From the IMG/VR virus record IMGVR_UViG_3300044641_002996, positions 1 to 25,998 of that record: a stretch of 25,998 nt of DNA, one strand, 5' to 3'. Numbering within the stretch: the stretch's first letter is position 1; each line of letters opens with the position of its first letter. Position numbers and translations under genes: made by a program. The notes beneath the pieces were generated by a model, which worked only from the letters and a program-made list of their open reading frames with translations, was not told where the DNA came from and did no database searches. This DNA comes from a virus. Below are positions 7,348 through 16,700 of the stretch, piece by piece.

Positions 7348-7845
7348 ATGAATACAGATAAATTATTAAAAGCCATACAAATCCTAATAAAAGAGGAATT
7401 GAAAGAACAATTACCTATATTAATTAAGGAAACTGTAAAAGCTGAAATGAAAAAACTGATAGCAGAAGGAAAACAACCTGCTAAACCAAAGAGTAGCGGA
7501 TTATCAATGGCTAAAGCTATGATGGAAGATGAAACTTTAGTAGAATCTATTGAAAGTAAAGTGACACCTACAAAGCAATTCAGTAAAAACCCAATGATTA
7601 ACCAAATTCTAAATGAAACCGCAATGGCACCAACTGGTGATGGTGGTTTTAGAACTATGAATTTTGGACAAGGTGATATGGGTTCAATTGTAAATAGAAC
7701 TGCAATAGCTGAAAAAATGGGTTATGGTGATTTAGCAAAAGGACCACAACCAACTGGATTGGGTGTACAAACTGGAGTTCCTGAATTAGATAAAGCTTTG
7801 AATAGAGATTACTCTGAACTTGTAAAAAGATTTAATAAAAAGTAA
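7348..7845 (+). CDS. Hypothetical protein with N-terminal coiled coil, wedge operon
   Basis: The 165-residue protein starts with about 40 residues of amphipathic helix (LLKAIQILIKEELKEQLPIL and beyond) rich in Lys, Glu, Leu and Ile, a likely coiled coil. It continues with a Gly/Pro/Met-containing, probably extended region (~90-150) and a short basic C-terminal helix. There are no catalytic motifs, cysteines or membrane segments. Its stop overlaps the start of the gp25-like gene (TAATG at 7843-7847), which indicates translational coupling and suggests a structural or assembly job at the baseplate. No family is assigned. Confidence 0.7.
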   Translation: MNTDKLLKAIQILIKEELKEQLPILIKETVKAEMKKLIAEGKQPAKPKSSGLSMAKAMMEDETLVESIESKVTPTKQFSKNPMINQILNETAMAPTGDGGFRTMNFGQGDMGSIVNRTAIAEKMGYGDLAKGPQPTGLGVQTGVPELDKALNRDYSELVKRFNKK

Positions 7846-8273
7846 TGGCAATTGTATTAGGACAAAAGTTAGTACAAGATACGAAAAAATTTGATGATTT
7901 TGCGATAGGTATAACTTTGCCAATCCGAATTGGTAATACTGCTTTTAATCAAAGTTTTAAAACAGCGGAGCAAGCTAGTTCTAATATAAAAAATTTATTA
8001 CTAACAAAAAGAGGTGAACGAATAATGCAACCTAATTTTGGTAGTGGTCTTCAAGAATTATTGTTTGATTTTAATGATGATTCATTGGCTGAAAAAATAG
8101 AAGATACCGTTACATTGGCATTAGAAAATTGGTTACCATATATAAGTGTTGATACAATTGATATAGGAGCATCTGATTTGGATAAAGATAATAACATTGT
8201 AAATGTATCAATTAAATTTAGAGTTTTAGGAAACCCAGACTTAAATACAGTCACCTTTAATGTAGGTGTATAA
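7845..8273 (+). CDS. 25: Baseplate wedge protein, gp25-like
   Basis: The 142-residue protein shows the gp25/GpW-type wedge fold. It has an N-terminal strand region, then TKRGERIMQPNFGSGLQELL (the family's hallmark arginine/Gly-Glu-Arg turn followed by Pro-x-Phe-Gly), then a helix (DDSLAEKIEDTVTLALENW), and a final beta region ending in FRVLGNPDLNTVTFNVGV. Length is close to T4 gp25 (132 residues). In contractile tails, gp25 sits in the wedge core together with gp6 and helps start sheath assembly. The gp6-like gene follows after 11 bases, the usual gene order. The symbol is by analogy with T4. Confidence 0.9.
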   Translation: MAIVLGQKLVQDTKKFDDFAIGITLPIRIGNTAFNQSFKTAEQASSNIKNLLLTKRGERIMQPNFGSGLQELLFDFNDDSLAEKIEDTVTLALENWLPYISVDTIDIGASDLDKDNNIVNVSIKFRVLGNPDLNTVTFNVGV

Positions 8274-8284
8274 TATAATAGAAT

Positions 8285-10321
8285 ATGTCAATAGCAATTA
8301 CAAATAGAAATTTTAAAAATAAAGGAAAAGATATAAAATATCTTAATAAAGATTTTGCTTCATTTAGAAATAATTTAATTGAATTTGCAAAAACTTATTT
8401 CCCAAAAACATATTCTGATTTTAACGAATCATCTCCTGGTATGATGTTTATAGAAATGGCATCTTATATAGGAGATTCATTATCATATTATATTGATGAC
8501 ACATTGAAAGAGTCATTAATGACTTATGCTGAAGACCCTCAAAGTGTTTTAGCATTATCTCAATATTTAGGATATAGACCCAAAGTAACATCACCTGCAA
8601 TAACAACATTAAGTGTGTATCAATTAATACCATCTATTGGAGTTGGTATTAATAATAAACCCGATGAAAAATTTTATTTAAGAATAAAAGAAGGTATGTT
8701 GAGTAAATCAACAACAGCTGGCATAATTTTTAGAACTACCGATGTAGTTGATTTTTCTGATGAAACTAATAGAGAAATAACAATATATCAAAGAGATGCA
8801 AATACAGGAGAACCTTTATTTTATTTAGTTAAAAAATATGTACAAGCTTTATCTGGTGAATTAGTAGAATCGCAAGTAACGTTTGATGGATATTCACCTT
8901 TTCAAAAAATAGATTTGCCTGAAAATAATGTAATTCAAATATATGATGTAAGAGATTCAAATGGTAATAAGTGGTATGAAGTTCCATATTTGGCACAGGA
9001 AATGATATATTTAGATACGCCAAATACAGAAACAAATGACCCAGATTTGTATCAATTTAAATCAACTGTACCATTTGTATTAAAAACAATTAAAACAGCA
9101 AGAAGATTTGTAACTAAAGTAAATCAAGACAATACTACATCTATACAATTTGGTGCAGGCGATTCATCTGCATCGGATGAGCAACTTATCCCAAATCTTA
9201 AAAATGTAGGATTGGGATTACCAAACTCTATTAGTAGATTGGAAGAATCATTTGACCCAACCAATTTCTTAAAAACTAAAACATACGGAACATCACCATC
9301 TAATACAACTATGACTGTGAAGTATATGATTGGTGGTGGTGTTGCATCGAACATACCTGTTGGTGAATTGGTGAGAGTTAATACGATTGAGTTTGATGAA
9401 GATATTGAATCACTTAATGCATCTGAATTGGCAATTTACAATACAGTGAAAAATTCAATTGCAATTGATAATGAAGTACCAGCAACTGGTGGTAGAGGTG
9501 CTGAAAGTTTGGAAGAAATAAGACAAAATTCATTAGCAAATTTTGGTTCTCAAAATAGAGCAGTAACCGCAAATGATTATCAAGTTAGAGCATTATCAAT
9601 GCCATCAAAATTTGGGGCAGTTGCAAAAGCATTTGCAGTTGCGGATGGTACATTGGACAATAATTCACCATCATCAATATTAGCATCTCCAAATAATTTA
9701 CAAGAGTTTACGGATTTAGTTATGAGTTTCGTAACTAAACCAGATGATGAAGAACCTACACAGCAATCAATAAAAGAAGAAATAACTAGATTTTTAATTG
9801 GAAAAACTTCAAATGAGAATGAAAAAAATAATCCATTTGCAATAAATTTATATTTGTTGGGATATGATAATAACGGCCATTTAACAAATCTTAATAGAGG
9901 TGTTAAAGAAAATTTAAAAACTTATATGAATGAATACCGATTATTAACAGATGGTATTAATGTGTTAGATGGATTCATTATTAATATTGGAATTGAATTT
10001 GAACTAATTGTATTTAGTAGTTATAACAAAAGTGAAGTTCTTACCAAATGTATAAATGAACTAAAACAATATTTTAGTATAGATAATTGGACATTCAATC
10101 AAACAATTAATTTGAGTGAAGTTGAATTATTAATAGCTAACGTTGAAGGAGTTTCTTCAGTTCCTATGGTAAAAATAACAAATAAATGTGGTGGGAGATA
10201 TTCTCCAAACTCATATAATATAGATGCGGCAACTAAAGATAAGATTATATATCCATCGTTAGACCCAGCAGTTTTTGAAATTAAATTTCCGGATTCGGAT
10301 ATAAAAGGTAGAGTAAGATAA
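8285..10321 (+). CDS. 6: Baseplate wedge protein, gp6-like (baseplate J family)
   Basis: The 678-residue protein compares with 660 for T4 gp6. The N-terminus (DIKYLNKDFASFRNNLIEFA, then FPKTYSDFNESSPG, then a helix with YIGDSLSYYIDD) is the characteristic opening of gp6/gpJ proteins. It continues with the LGYRPK motif at ~97-102. The central part (~360-440) contains IGGGVASNIPVGEL and GGRGAESLEEIRQNS, followed by NRAVTANDYQVRAL, the conserved core of baseplate J proteins. The C-terminal third is a mixed alpha/beta domain. The protein forms the dimeric ring around the hub that converts receptor binding into sheath contraction, by family knowledge. Its stop overlaps the next start (TAATG at 10319-10323). 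Confidence 0.9.
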   Translation: MSIAITNRNFKNKGKDIKYLNKDFASFRNNLIEFAKTYFPKTYSDFNESSPGMMFIEMASYIGDSLSYYIDDTLKESLMTYAEDPQSVLALSQYLGYRPKVTSPAITTLSVYQLIPSIGVGINNKPDEKFYLRIKEGMLSKSTTAGIIFRTTDVVDFSDETNREITIYQRDANTGEPLFYLVKKYVQALSGELVESQVTFDGYSPFQKIDLPENNVIQIYDVRDSNGNKWYEVPYLAQEMIYLDTPNTETNDPDLYQFKSTVPFVLKTIKTARRFVTKVNQDNTTSIQFGAGDSSASDEQLIPNLKNVGLGLPNSISRLEESFDPTNFLKTKTYGTSPSNTTMTVKYMIGGGVASNIPVGELVRVNTIEFDEDIESLNASELAIYNTVKNSIAIDNEVPATGGRGAESLEEIRQNSLANFGSQNRAVTANDYQVRALSMPSKFGAVAKAFAVADGTLDNNSPSSILASPNNLQEFTDLVMSFVTKPDDEEPTQQSIKEEITRFLIGKTSNENEKNNPFAINLYLLGYDNNGHLTNLNRGVKENLKTYMNEYRLLTDGINVLDGFIINIGIEFELIVFSSYNKSEVLTKCINELKQYFSIDNWTFNQTINLSEVELLIANVEGVSSVPMVKITNKCGGRYSPNSYNIDAATKDKIIYPSLDPAVFEIKFPDSDIKGRVR

Positions 10322-11391
10322 TGGCATACTATTTCCTAACAGCATCAAAAGATGCAACAATTTATTTACAACAACCAAACCAAAATACTGGTTTGGATGA
10401 GATATTAGAAATCAGTAAACTTTACTATGGAAATATCAAAGATGTATCACGTGCTGTTTTAAAATTTGAAGTTGGATTTTTATCATCATCTTTAGTAGAT
10501 AATACTATTAAAATGGAAGAAGCTACTTTAATTTTAAAAGAAACTAAAAGTGAAGAAGTTCCATTGGATTTCACACTATATGCATATCCAATTTCACAAA
10601 GTTGGCAAATGGGTAAGGGGACTAGATTTGATAACGTATCAACACAAGGTGTTACATGGAATTATAGAGAAGGTGATACTAAATTAGATTGGTTGCAAAA
10701 CACTTTAGCAGCTGGTAGTGATTCCAATCCAAATAATGGTACTGGTGGAACTTGGTATTTAGTAAGTGGTTCAACTCAATCATTCGGATATAAATCGACA
10801 GATATTTCAATGGATTTAAAACCAATGTTAAGAGTTTGGATGAGTGGTTCTATTCCAAATGATGGATTAATAATTAAATTTAGTGATAGTTTAGAAAACG
10901 ATACCGAAGATTATGGTGTATTAAAACTATTTAGTAAAGAAACAAATACAATATATCAACCAAAGATTAGAATAGGGTGGGATTCTCAAAATTATGTAAC
11001 TGGTTCATTAACTGCTTTAACTGCTGAAGATATAAAAATTGGAATTGTAAATCTAAAAAAAGAATATAAAGTTGGTACAAATCCAACTATGAGAATTTTT
11101 GCTAGAGAACTATATCCATTAAAAACTTTTACAAATAAATTTTCATATAATAATATAAAGTATCTTCCCCAAACTACATATTATCAAATTAAAGATTTTG
11201 CATCAAATGATATTATAATTCCATTTAGTGATTATTCTAAAATAGATTGTGATGCAAATGGTAACTATATAAAATTAAATCTTTCTAATTGGGAAGCTGG
11301 TAGAGTGTATAAAATAGAATTTAAAGTTGATAATGGTGGTAATATACAATATTTTGACAATGAATTAACTTTCAATACCGTAAAAGATTAA
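10321..11391 (+). CDS. Baseplate-associated beta protein with DNRLRE-like domain
   Basis: The 356-residue protein is beta-rich. Residues ~1-205 resemble DNRLRE-type domains known from bacterial surface proteins. The opening YFLTASKDATIYLQQPN is followed by SRAVLKFEV, then strands and a Trp-containing core (VTWNYREGDTKLDWL), ending with GLIIKFSDSLEND. The C-terminal ~130 residues form a second domain (NLKKEYKVGTNPTMRIFARE and IIPFSDYSKIDCDANGNYIK) which I recall from structural proteins of marine T4-type phages. It is coupled to gp6 by a stop/start overlap, so an outer wedge or tail-surface position is likely. Receptor or glycan contact is possible but unproven. Confidence 0.65.
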   Translation: MAYYFLTASKDATIYLQQPNQNTGLDEILEISKLYYGNIKDVSRAVLKFEVGFLSSSLVDNTIKMEEATLILKETKSEEVPLDFTLYAYPISQSWQMGKGTRFDNVSTQGVTWNYREGDTKLDWLQNTLAAGSDSNPNNGTGGTWYLVSGSTQSFGYKSTDISMDLKPMLRVWMSGSIPNDGLIIKFSDSLENDTEDYGVLKLFSKETNTIYQPKIRIGWDSQNYVTGSLTALTAEDIKIGIVNLKKEYKVGTNPTMRIFARELYPLKTFTNKFSYNNIKYLPQTTYYQIKDFASNDIIIPFSDYSKIDCDANGNYIKLNLSNWEAGRVYKIEFKVDNGGNIQYFDNELTFNTVKD

Positions 11392-11392
11392 A

Positions 11393-12406
11393 ATGCTAAA
11401 AACAGGATTAAAAAACGAACAAAAAGTTGGACAGATTTTAGTTAGTGGTTCATTAGCAATTACAACTAAAAATTCTTTTGGTGTCCATGTATTTAGTGGT
11501 TCTGTTGCTGATGATGGTATTGTTTCTGGAAAATTATCAAGACCAAAATACAAAGAATCGGAATTACTAAAATCAATAGATACTACAATTATAGAATTGA
11601 TTCCAGTAGAAGCTCCAGTTTTACCTGAAATGGTTCTAAAAACAATCTATGATGCAGCTTTAGTTGAAATTGCGAATAGGGATGTTATAATAACTCAATT
11701 AAATGCGGATATATTAGATTTGAGAGCAAAGGTAACTGAATTAGAAATAGTTACTCAAAGTTTAATAGTTCAACTTGATGGAAAAGATTTAGTTGTTGCA
11801 ACTGCTGAAAATCAAACACAACAAGCGAATTCTAAAGTTACTGGTACAATAGTTGAACTTCAAAATTCAATACAAAAAGCAACCGCTGAATCAATTCAAA
11901 GAGTTTCTTTATTTGCTAGAAATCAAACATTAGAAAAACAAGTAGAACAATTGAGAGAAGAATTGTTTGGTAAAGCTGCTAAAATACAAGAAGGATTCAA
12001 AGTAGCAGAAGATTTTGGAGCTAAGGTAATAAACATTTCAGAGAAGCAATATCCGGATATTACATTTAGAGGTAGAGCGAAAGATGATGGTAAAGGAAGG
12101 TTTATTAATGGACCTGAACTTAGAGTTGTTAATTTTACTAAAAAACCTGTAACAATAACTTTTACTCAAGATGGAGCCACAGCTGGTATATTTGAGTTCA
12201 TACCATCCATAGAATTAAAACCTGGTGAAAATAAAGGATTAAAATTACAAACAATAAATAGTAAAGTTGATGGATATAGGCCATCGGCGGGTTTTGGGGT
12301 CAGTCCAGATACGGAGTATAATGGTAATCTCATTCTAAAATCATCAACGGGTACACTTAATATACCAGTTGCTTTACAAAAACAAAGAGGAGATAGTTGG
12401 GGTTAA
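11393..12406 (+). CDS. Structural protein with central coiled coil
   Basis: The 337-residue protein has a small N-terminal beta region (LVSGSLAITTKNSFGVHVFS). A long helical stretch at ~90-195 has heptad-like Leu/Ile/Val spacing (LNADILDLRAKVTELEIV; LEKQVEQLREELFGK). The C-terminal beta-sandwich-like domain at ~215-337 (PDITFRGRAKDDGKGRF; LRVVNFTKKPVTITFTQDG) resembles Ig-like folds. A coiled coil followed by a beta tip is common in trimeric phage fibres and whiskers, so a short fibre or connector role is plausible. The gene lies in the wedge run one base after the preceding stop. No specific family was recognised. Confidence 0.65.
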   Translation: MLKTGLKNEQKVGQILVSGSLAITTKNSFGVHVFSGSVADDGIVSGKLSRPKYKESELLKSIDTTIIELIPVEAPVLPEMVLKTIYDAALVEIANRDVIITQLNADILDLRAKVTELEIVTQSLIVQLDGKDLVVATAENQTQQANSKVTGTIVELQNSIQKATAESIQRVSLFARNQTLEKQVEQLREELFGKAAKIQEGFKVAEDFGAKVINISEKQYPDITFRGRAKDDGKGRFINGPELRVVNFTKKPVTITFTQDGATAGIFEFIPSIELKPGENKGLKLQTINSKVDGYRPSAGFGVSPDTEYNGNLILKSSTGTLNIPVALQKQRGDSWG

Positions 12407-12417
12407 AATAAAATAAA

Positions 12418-13683
12418 ATGGCAATAAAAAAATTCAAAGATATAATCGATAACAAAGGATACCGAATTAACTCAAAAGATAGAAAAATTTTTGAGGAGGG
12501 AAACCTACAATCTTTTTTTGGGTTTGGTGACAAAGATGCGATTGAATTTATTGTATATGATATAAATGATAATCAGTTACCTCAAATAGATGATAAGTTA
12601 ATTAGATATGTAACACTATCTACTGAAAATATAAAAGATTATTTTTTAATAGCTGAAGGTACTTTATTTGAAAAAAATCAATTTCCATCCGAATACTTTA
12701 TAGATGTAGAAAGATTATTGAGAGAGGCTGGATATAATAATGGTATATTTAAAACACAAATTACTTTATTAAATAAAAGAGTTGGTAGTGAACAACCACA
12801 GGACAAATTATGGATTTCAGAAATATCACCATCAAGAACAGAAGTTAGACTATTTCCTATAAAAAATTCTGGATATGCAAATACTGAATTAGAAAAAAGA
12901 TATAGTATGTTTATCCAAAATCAACAATTTAGGGATGATATAATAAATTCTGCATTTGTATTTTTAGATAAAATAACTCCAATAACTATATCTGAATTTA
13001 TAAAAAGAAAATACACAAATGAATGGTTTGAAAAATTTAGAGCAGAGTATAAAATATCTGATTTTGAAACGTTGGTAACAAAAATACATACTAAATTCAT
13101 AGAATCCGCTGGATACTATTTTACAAATAGAAATTCTGATATAAGAAGTAATAGTTATGGTAAACCATTAATTACAAGACCTAAACTTGATTTATCTAAA
13201 AATGAAATAAAAGAAAATTGTAAATTATTATTAGCAAAATCAATAGATTTTTATTTAAATCAGTTGGATGTGAAGAAAGATGTTACACAAAAAGTTGGTG
13301 TGGAAGAAAGTTTAGATGATGTTGGCAAAGTTATGCAAAGATATGAAAGTGATATTTTAATAGATACTGCATCTCCTGTGAAGAATATTGTTACAATTGA
13401 AAAAACTCAAATAGATGAAAAATCATTGGTGTTTCAAAAAGAATTAGAAAAAGAAATTCCACCATCACCACCAAATGAGACTCCATTACCAAAACCACCG
13501 GTAGAAACACCTGTTGGTGACCCACCATACACCGAACCACAACCACCATCATATTCTGGTGGAGGAGGCGGAGGCGGTGGAAACTCTGGTGGGGGCGCAT
13601 TTATTGAAAGGGATTTTGGAACTGGATTTGGTAGAGAGCAAGTATTTGAAAGAGATGCGAGTCAAAGAGAAAACATTAGATAA
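12418..13683 (+). CDS. Baseplate/tail structural protein with Pro- and Gly-rich C-terminus
   Basis: The 421-residue protein has a conserved-looking N-terminal domain. The stretch LWISEISPSRTEVRLFPIKN at ~136-155 resembles a motif I have seen in structural proteins of marine T4-type phages. Residues ~155-330 are mostly helical. From ~345 the chain becomes proline-rich (PPSPPNETPLPKPPVETP), then contains an eight-Gly run followed by NSGGG (encoded around 13558-13598, unusually GC-rich for this genome), and ends in a short charged tail (FERDASQRENIR). The disordered tail may bind or wrap a partner; the next protein starts with a Gly-rich segment of its own. The end is directly followed by a late-promoter-like motif. 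Confidence 0.7.
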   Translation: MAIKKFKDIIDNKGYRINSKDRKIFEEGNLQSFFGFGDKDAIEFIVYDINDNQLPQIDDKLIRYVTLSTENIKDYFLIAEGTLFEKNQFPSEYFIDVERLLREAGYNNGIFKTQITLLNKRVGSEQPQDKLWISEISPSRTEVRLFPIKNSGYANTELEKRYSMFIQNQQFRDDIINSAFVFLDKITPITISEFIKRKYTNEWFEKFRAEYKISDFETLVTKIHTKFIESAGYYFTNRNSDIRSNSYGKPLITRPKLDLSKNEIKENCKLLLAKSIDFYLNQLDVKKDVTQKVGVEESLDDVGKVMQRYESDILIDTASPVKNIVTIEKTQIDEKSLVFQKELEKEIPPSPPNETPLPKPPVETPVGDPPYTEPQPPSYSGGGGGGGGNSGGGAFIERDFGTGFGREQVFERDASQRENIR

Positions 13684-13684
13684 G

Positions 13685-13693
13685 ATATTTATA
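13685..13693 (+). promoter_or_regulatory. Putative phage late promoter motif (ATATTTATA)
   Basis: The motif begins two bases after the preceding stop codon in a 38-base gap, 28 bases before the ATG of the 1748-residue gene at 13722. It suggests a separate late unit for that gene. Confidence 0.6.
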
Positions 13694-13721
13694 AATTAAT
13701 AGTATAATACAAAAATAAAAA

Positions 13722-16700
13722 ATGGCAGAAAGAAACGATGCGCAAAATTTTAATTCCGAATACAATAGTTATTTGGTAAGCGATTCAGAATCTGTATCCG
13801 GTGTATCATTTGGTGGTGGAGCTGGAGCAGGTGGTTCATCTAATGTCATTGGAGCAACTAATTATGGGTTTACTGGAACGGCCGTACCTATAAATAACGA
13901 TATAATTTCTATACCAACCGATTTAAGGCAAAATGGTGAAACTCCTTATATACCTATAACAAGTCAACCCGGATTGGCTAATAGTGATGGGTTATACACA
14001 TTTAGAATATCATCTAATGTTACAAATGCTTCTATTTTTATAAATGATGAGAACATTTTCAAAACAACACCACACACATTTAAAAGAAATATAAGTGAAT
14101 TAGCATTATCCCAAGCAGTTGTTACTTTACAAAAAGAAGGATATGTTTCAAATGAAAAATATGTAATAAGTGTTATTCAAAATCCTAATTACAATTATGG
14201 TATAAACATAAATCCTTATGATAGTTTAATAAATTATACAACTAGAGGTTTACTTGATTTATCAAATGCTTCTTTGGTTTATTCAACAACGCCTTTATTT
14301 ACTATAAAAATTGAGTATTTTAAAAGTAATGTATTACAAGAGTTTAATTATAATATAGATGATAAGATACAGGTATTAGATTTTAATGATTTTGTAGTAA
14401 AAAAAGAAGACCCAGTAATTGAAGAACCAGTACCATCCGAAAGCAAAATAAAAATAAATTTAGATGGTATTGATAATAGTGTAGAGTTTGTAAATAAAAA
14501 AGCTGTATCACTTAGTGATGGTGCGCAAAGAATTACAACTGGAACTACTGAAGTTTCTATTAAATCGGATAGACCTAGTTTAATAAGAAGTGCCGATAAA
14601 GCATTATATCGAATTACATCCATACAATTAATACGAAATACCGAAATACTTCAAAATTTAACTGCACAATCAAACGAAAGTTTGTTATTTAGATTTGATG
14701 CCGTAGCGGGTGATATTGTAAATGTTAAAACAGAAGCTATTGTTGAACCTTTGTTGGAAGATTTTCCAATACTTAGATTAACCAATCCGGAAACAAAACG
14801 ATTATATAATTTAAATTCTGCGGCAGCAATTCCTATTGGTTTAGAACAACAAAATAATACACAATCTGTAAGGGTTTATGTAAATCAAAAAGAATATCAA
14901 TATGATGTACCATCATTCGATGGTGTACCAACATTTATAATATCAATACCGGCAAATGCATTTTCTGATATTGGGGTATATAAAGTAATTATTGTTCCAT
15001 CTAATACAAGAGGTGATGGTGAATTTTTAGAATTAACTATTAATGCTACAAGGGATGTTTGGGTTGGTATACCCGATATTAGAAATATAAGATACCCATC
15101 TGAACTGTTTGGACCAGATTATGTAGGTACTAATGTAAATTTCAATATATCATACGAAACAGTAAGTACCGATTATGTAAGAATATATAAAGTAGGTAGT
15201 GATAAATTCATAAAAGCATCGGCAAATGGCGTTGTTACTTTAAATTTTCAACAACTTTTAGATTTAGATGCATCTCAAACATTTGAAGATGTAGATAAAA
15301 TATCAATCATATTAAAATTAGTACCATACAACGAAAGTGGTAAAGAAGTTGTAATTGGAAAGGAAGAATTAATTACTATTAATTTTGATAAAGGTGATTT
15401 AACAATACCAAGAGATGTTGCTATAAGTAGAATTGCAGAAGCGTTTATTAATCAATTTGATGATAGACCATTTGAAATAGATTCATCTAAATATCTTACA
15501 CATTTATTACACATAGGAAATGGTGATAATAAAGTAATCACAACTTGGACAGGTAGTCAAGGTTCTTTAATATTAAAATTATACGAACCAATACCAACAA
15601 CAATCCAACCAAACCAACAGGTTTGGATTTCAAAATTGCAAGCAAATCCAATAGTTGAAACAATAACAATAAGTGGAGTTGATGCAGCATTTTGTCCACC
15701 ATTAAAAGGCCCTAATTTTTCATTAGAACCTGATAATGGTATTGGGTTTAAAGTTTATGATGAACTTATAGCAAGCGGTTCTTACACATCAACCGATTTA
15801 ATAAATAAATTTGCGGAACAAAATTCAATTGATACTGAAAAACTTAATATACAATATGTAAGTGGTTCTTCATATAGTTGGAACAATTTTGTACACTTTG
15901 GTTCTGCCGAAGAAAGAGTTAATAACTTTTACTATAAAATAAAAATATTAGAAGATTTAAGAAAAAAATATCAAGGATTAATAGCTGATACATTTATTAA
16001 TCCGTATCAATCTTTGGATTCGGCATTATTAACAGAAGTATCTGAAGAAATAGTTACAGAAGATTCTTTATATACATTGAACTGGGAAGTTTATGTGGAA
16101 AAGGGTTTTAATCAAGGTGAAGAAGTTCAAAGATTAGCAACTAAAATAAATAATTTAATAAGAGGATTTGATGGATTTGAAAAGTGGCTTTATAAAACAG
16201 AAGATACACTTGCATTCCCTAAAGAAAATTATTTAGCACCAACTGGTATAACGTATAGAGTTTTAAAAAATTGGGATAGTGTTGATTCGGTTAGTTGGTT
16301 TGAATATGCAATTCAATCGGGTGGAACGTATGATGTGTACAACATAAATTCGATGAAAAATAATATGCCTGAATATTTGGTAGAAGACTACGAAAATTCA
16401 GATTTCTTATTATTTTTGGATATGATAGGGCAGCACTTTGATATATTATGGTGTTATATAAATGCATTAAAAGCAAATAAAAATTTAGAACATAAGCAAG
16501 ATATTGGTATAACAAATTCAATGGTATATAATATGCTTGATTCTATGGGATGGAAAGGAAAGAGAGCATTTGATTCACAGTTTCTTTGGGAATATGCATT
16601 TGGTACAAATGAAGCTGGTGTACCAAAATATAGTAGAAGTTTAGAAGATGCAAATAACGAAGTTTGGAGAAGAATCTTAAATAATTTACCATATTTGTTG

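Noticed and set aside
13391-13699. Overlapping short frames in the Pro/Gly-coding region, including a + strand frame at 13514-13699
   Set aside because: They arise from repetitive CCA/GGT codons of the real gene, giving low-complexity His- or Val-rich translations with no leader.
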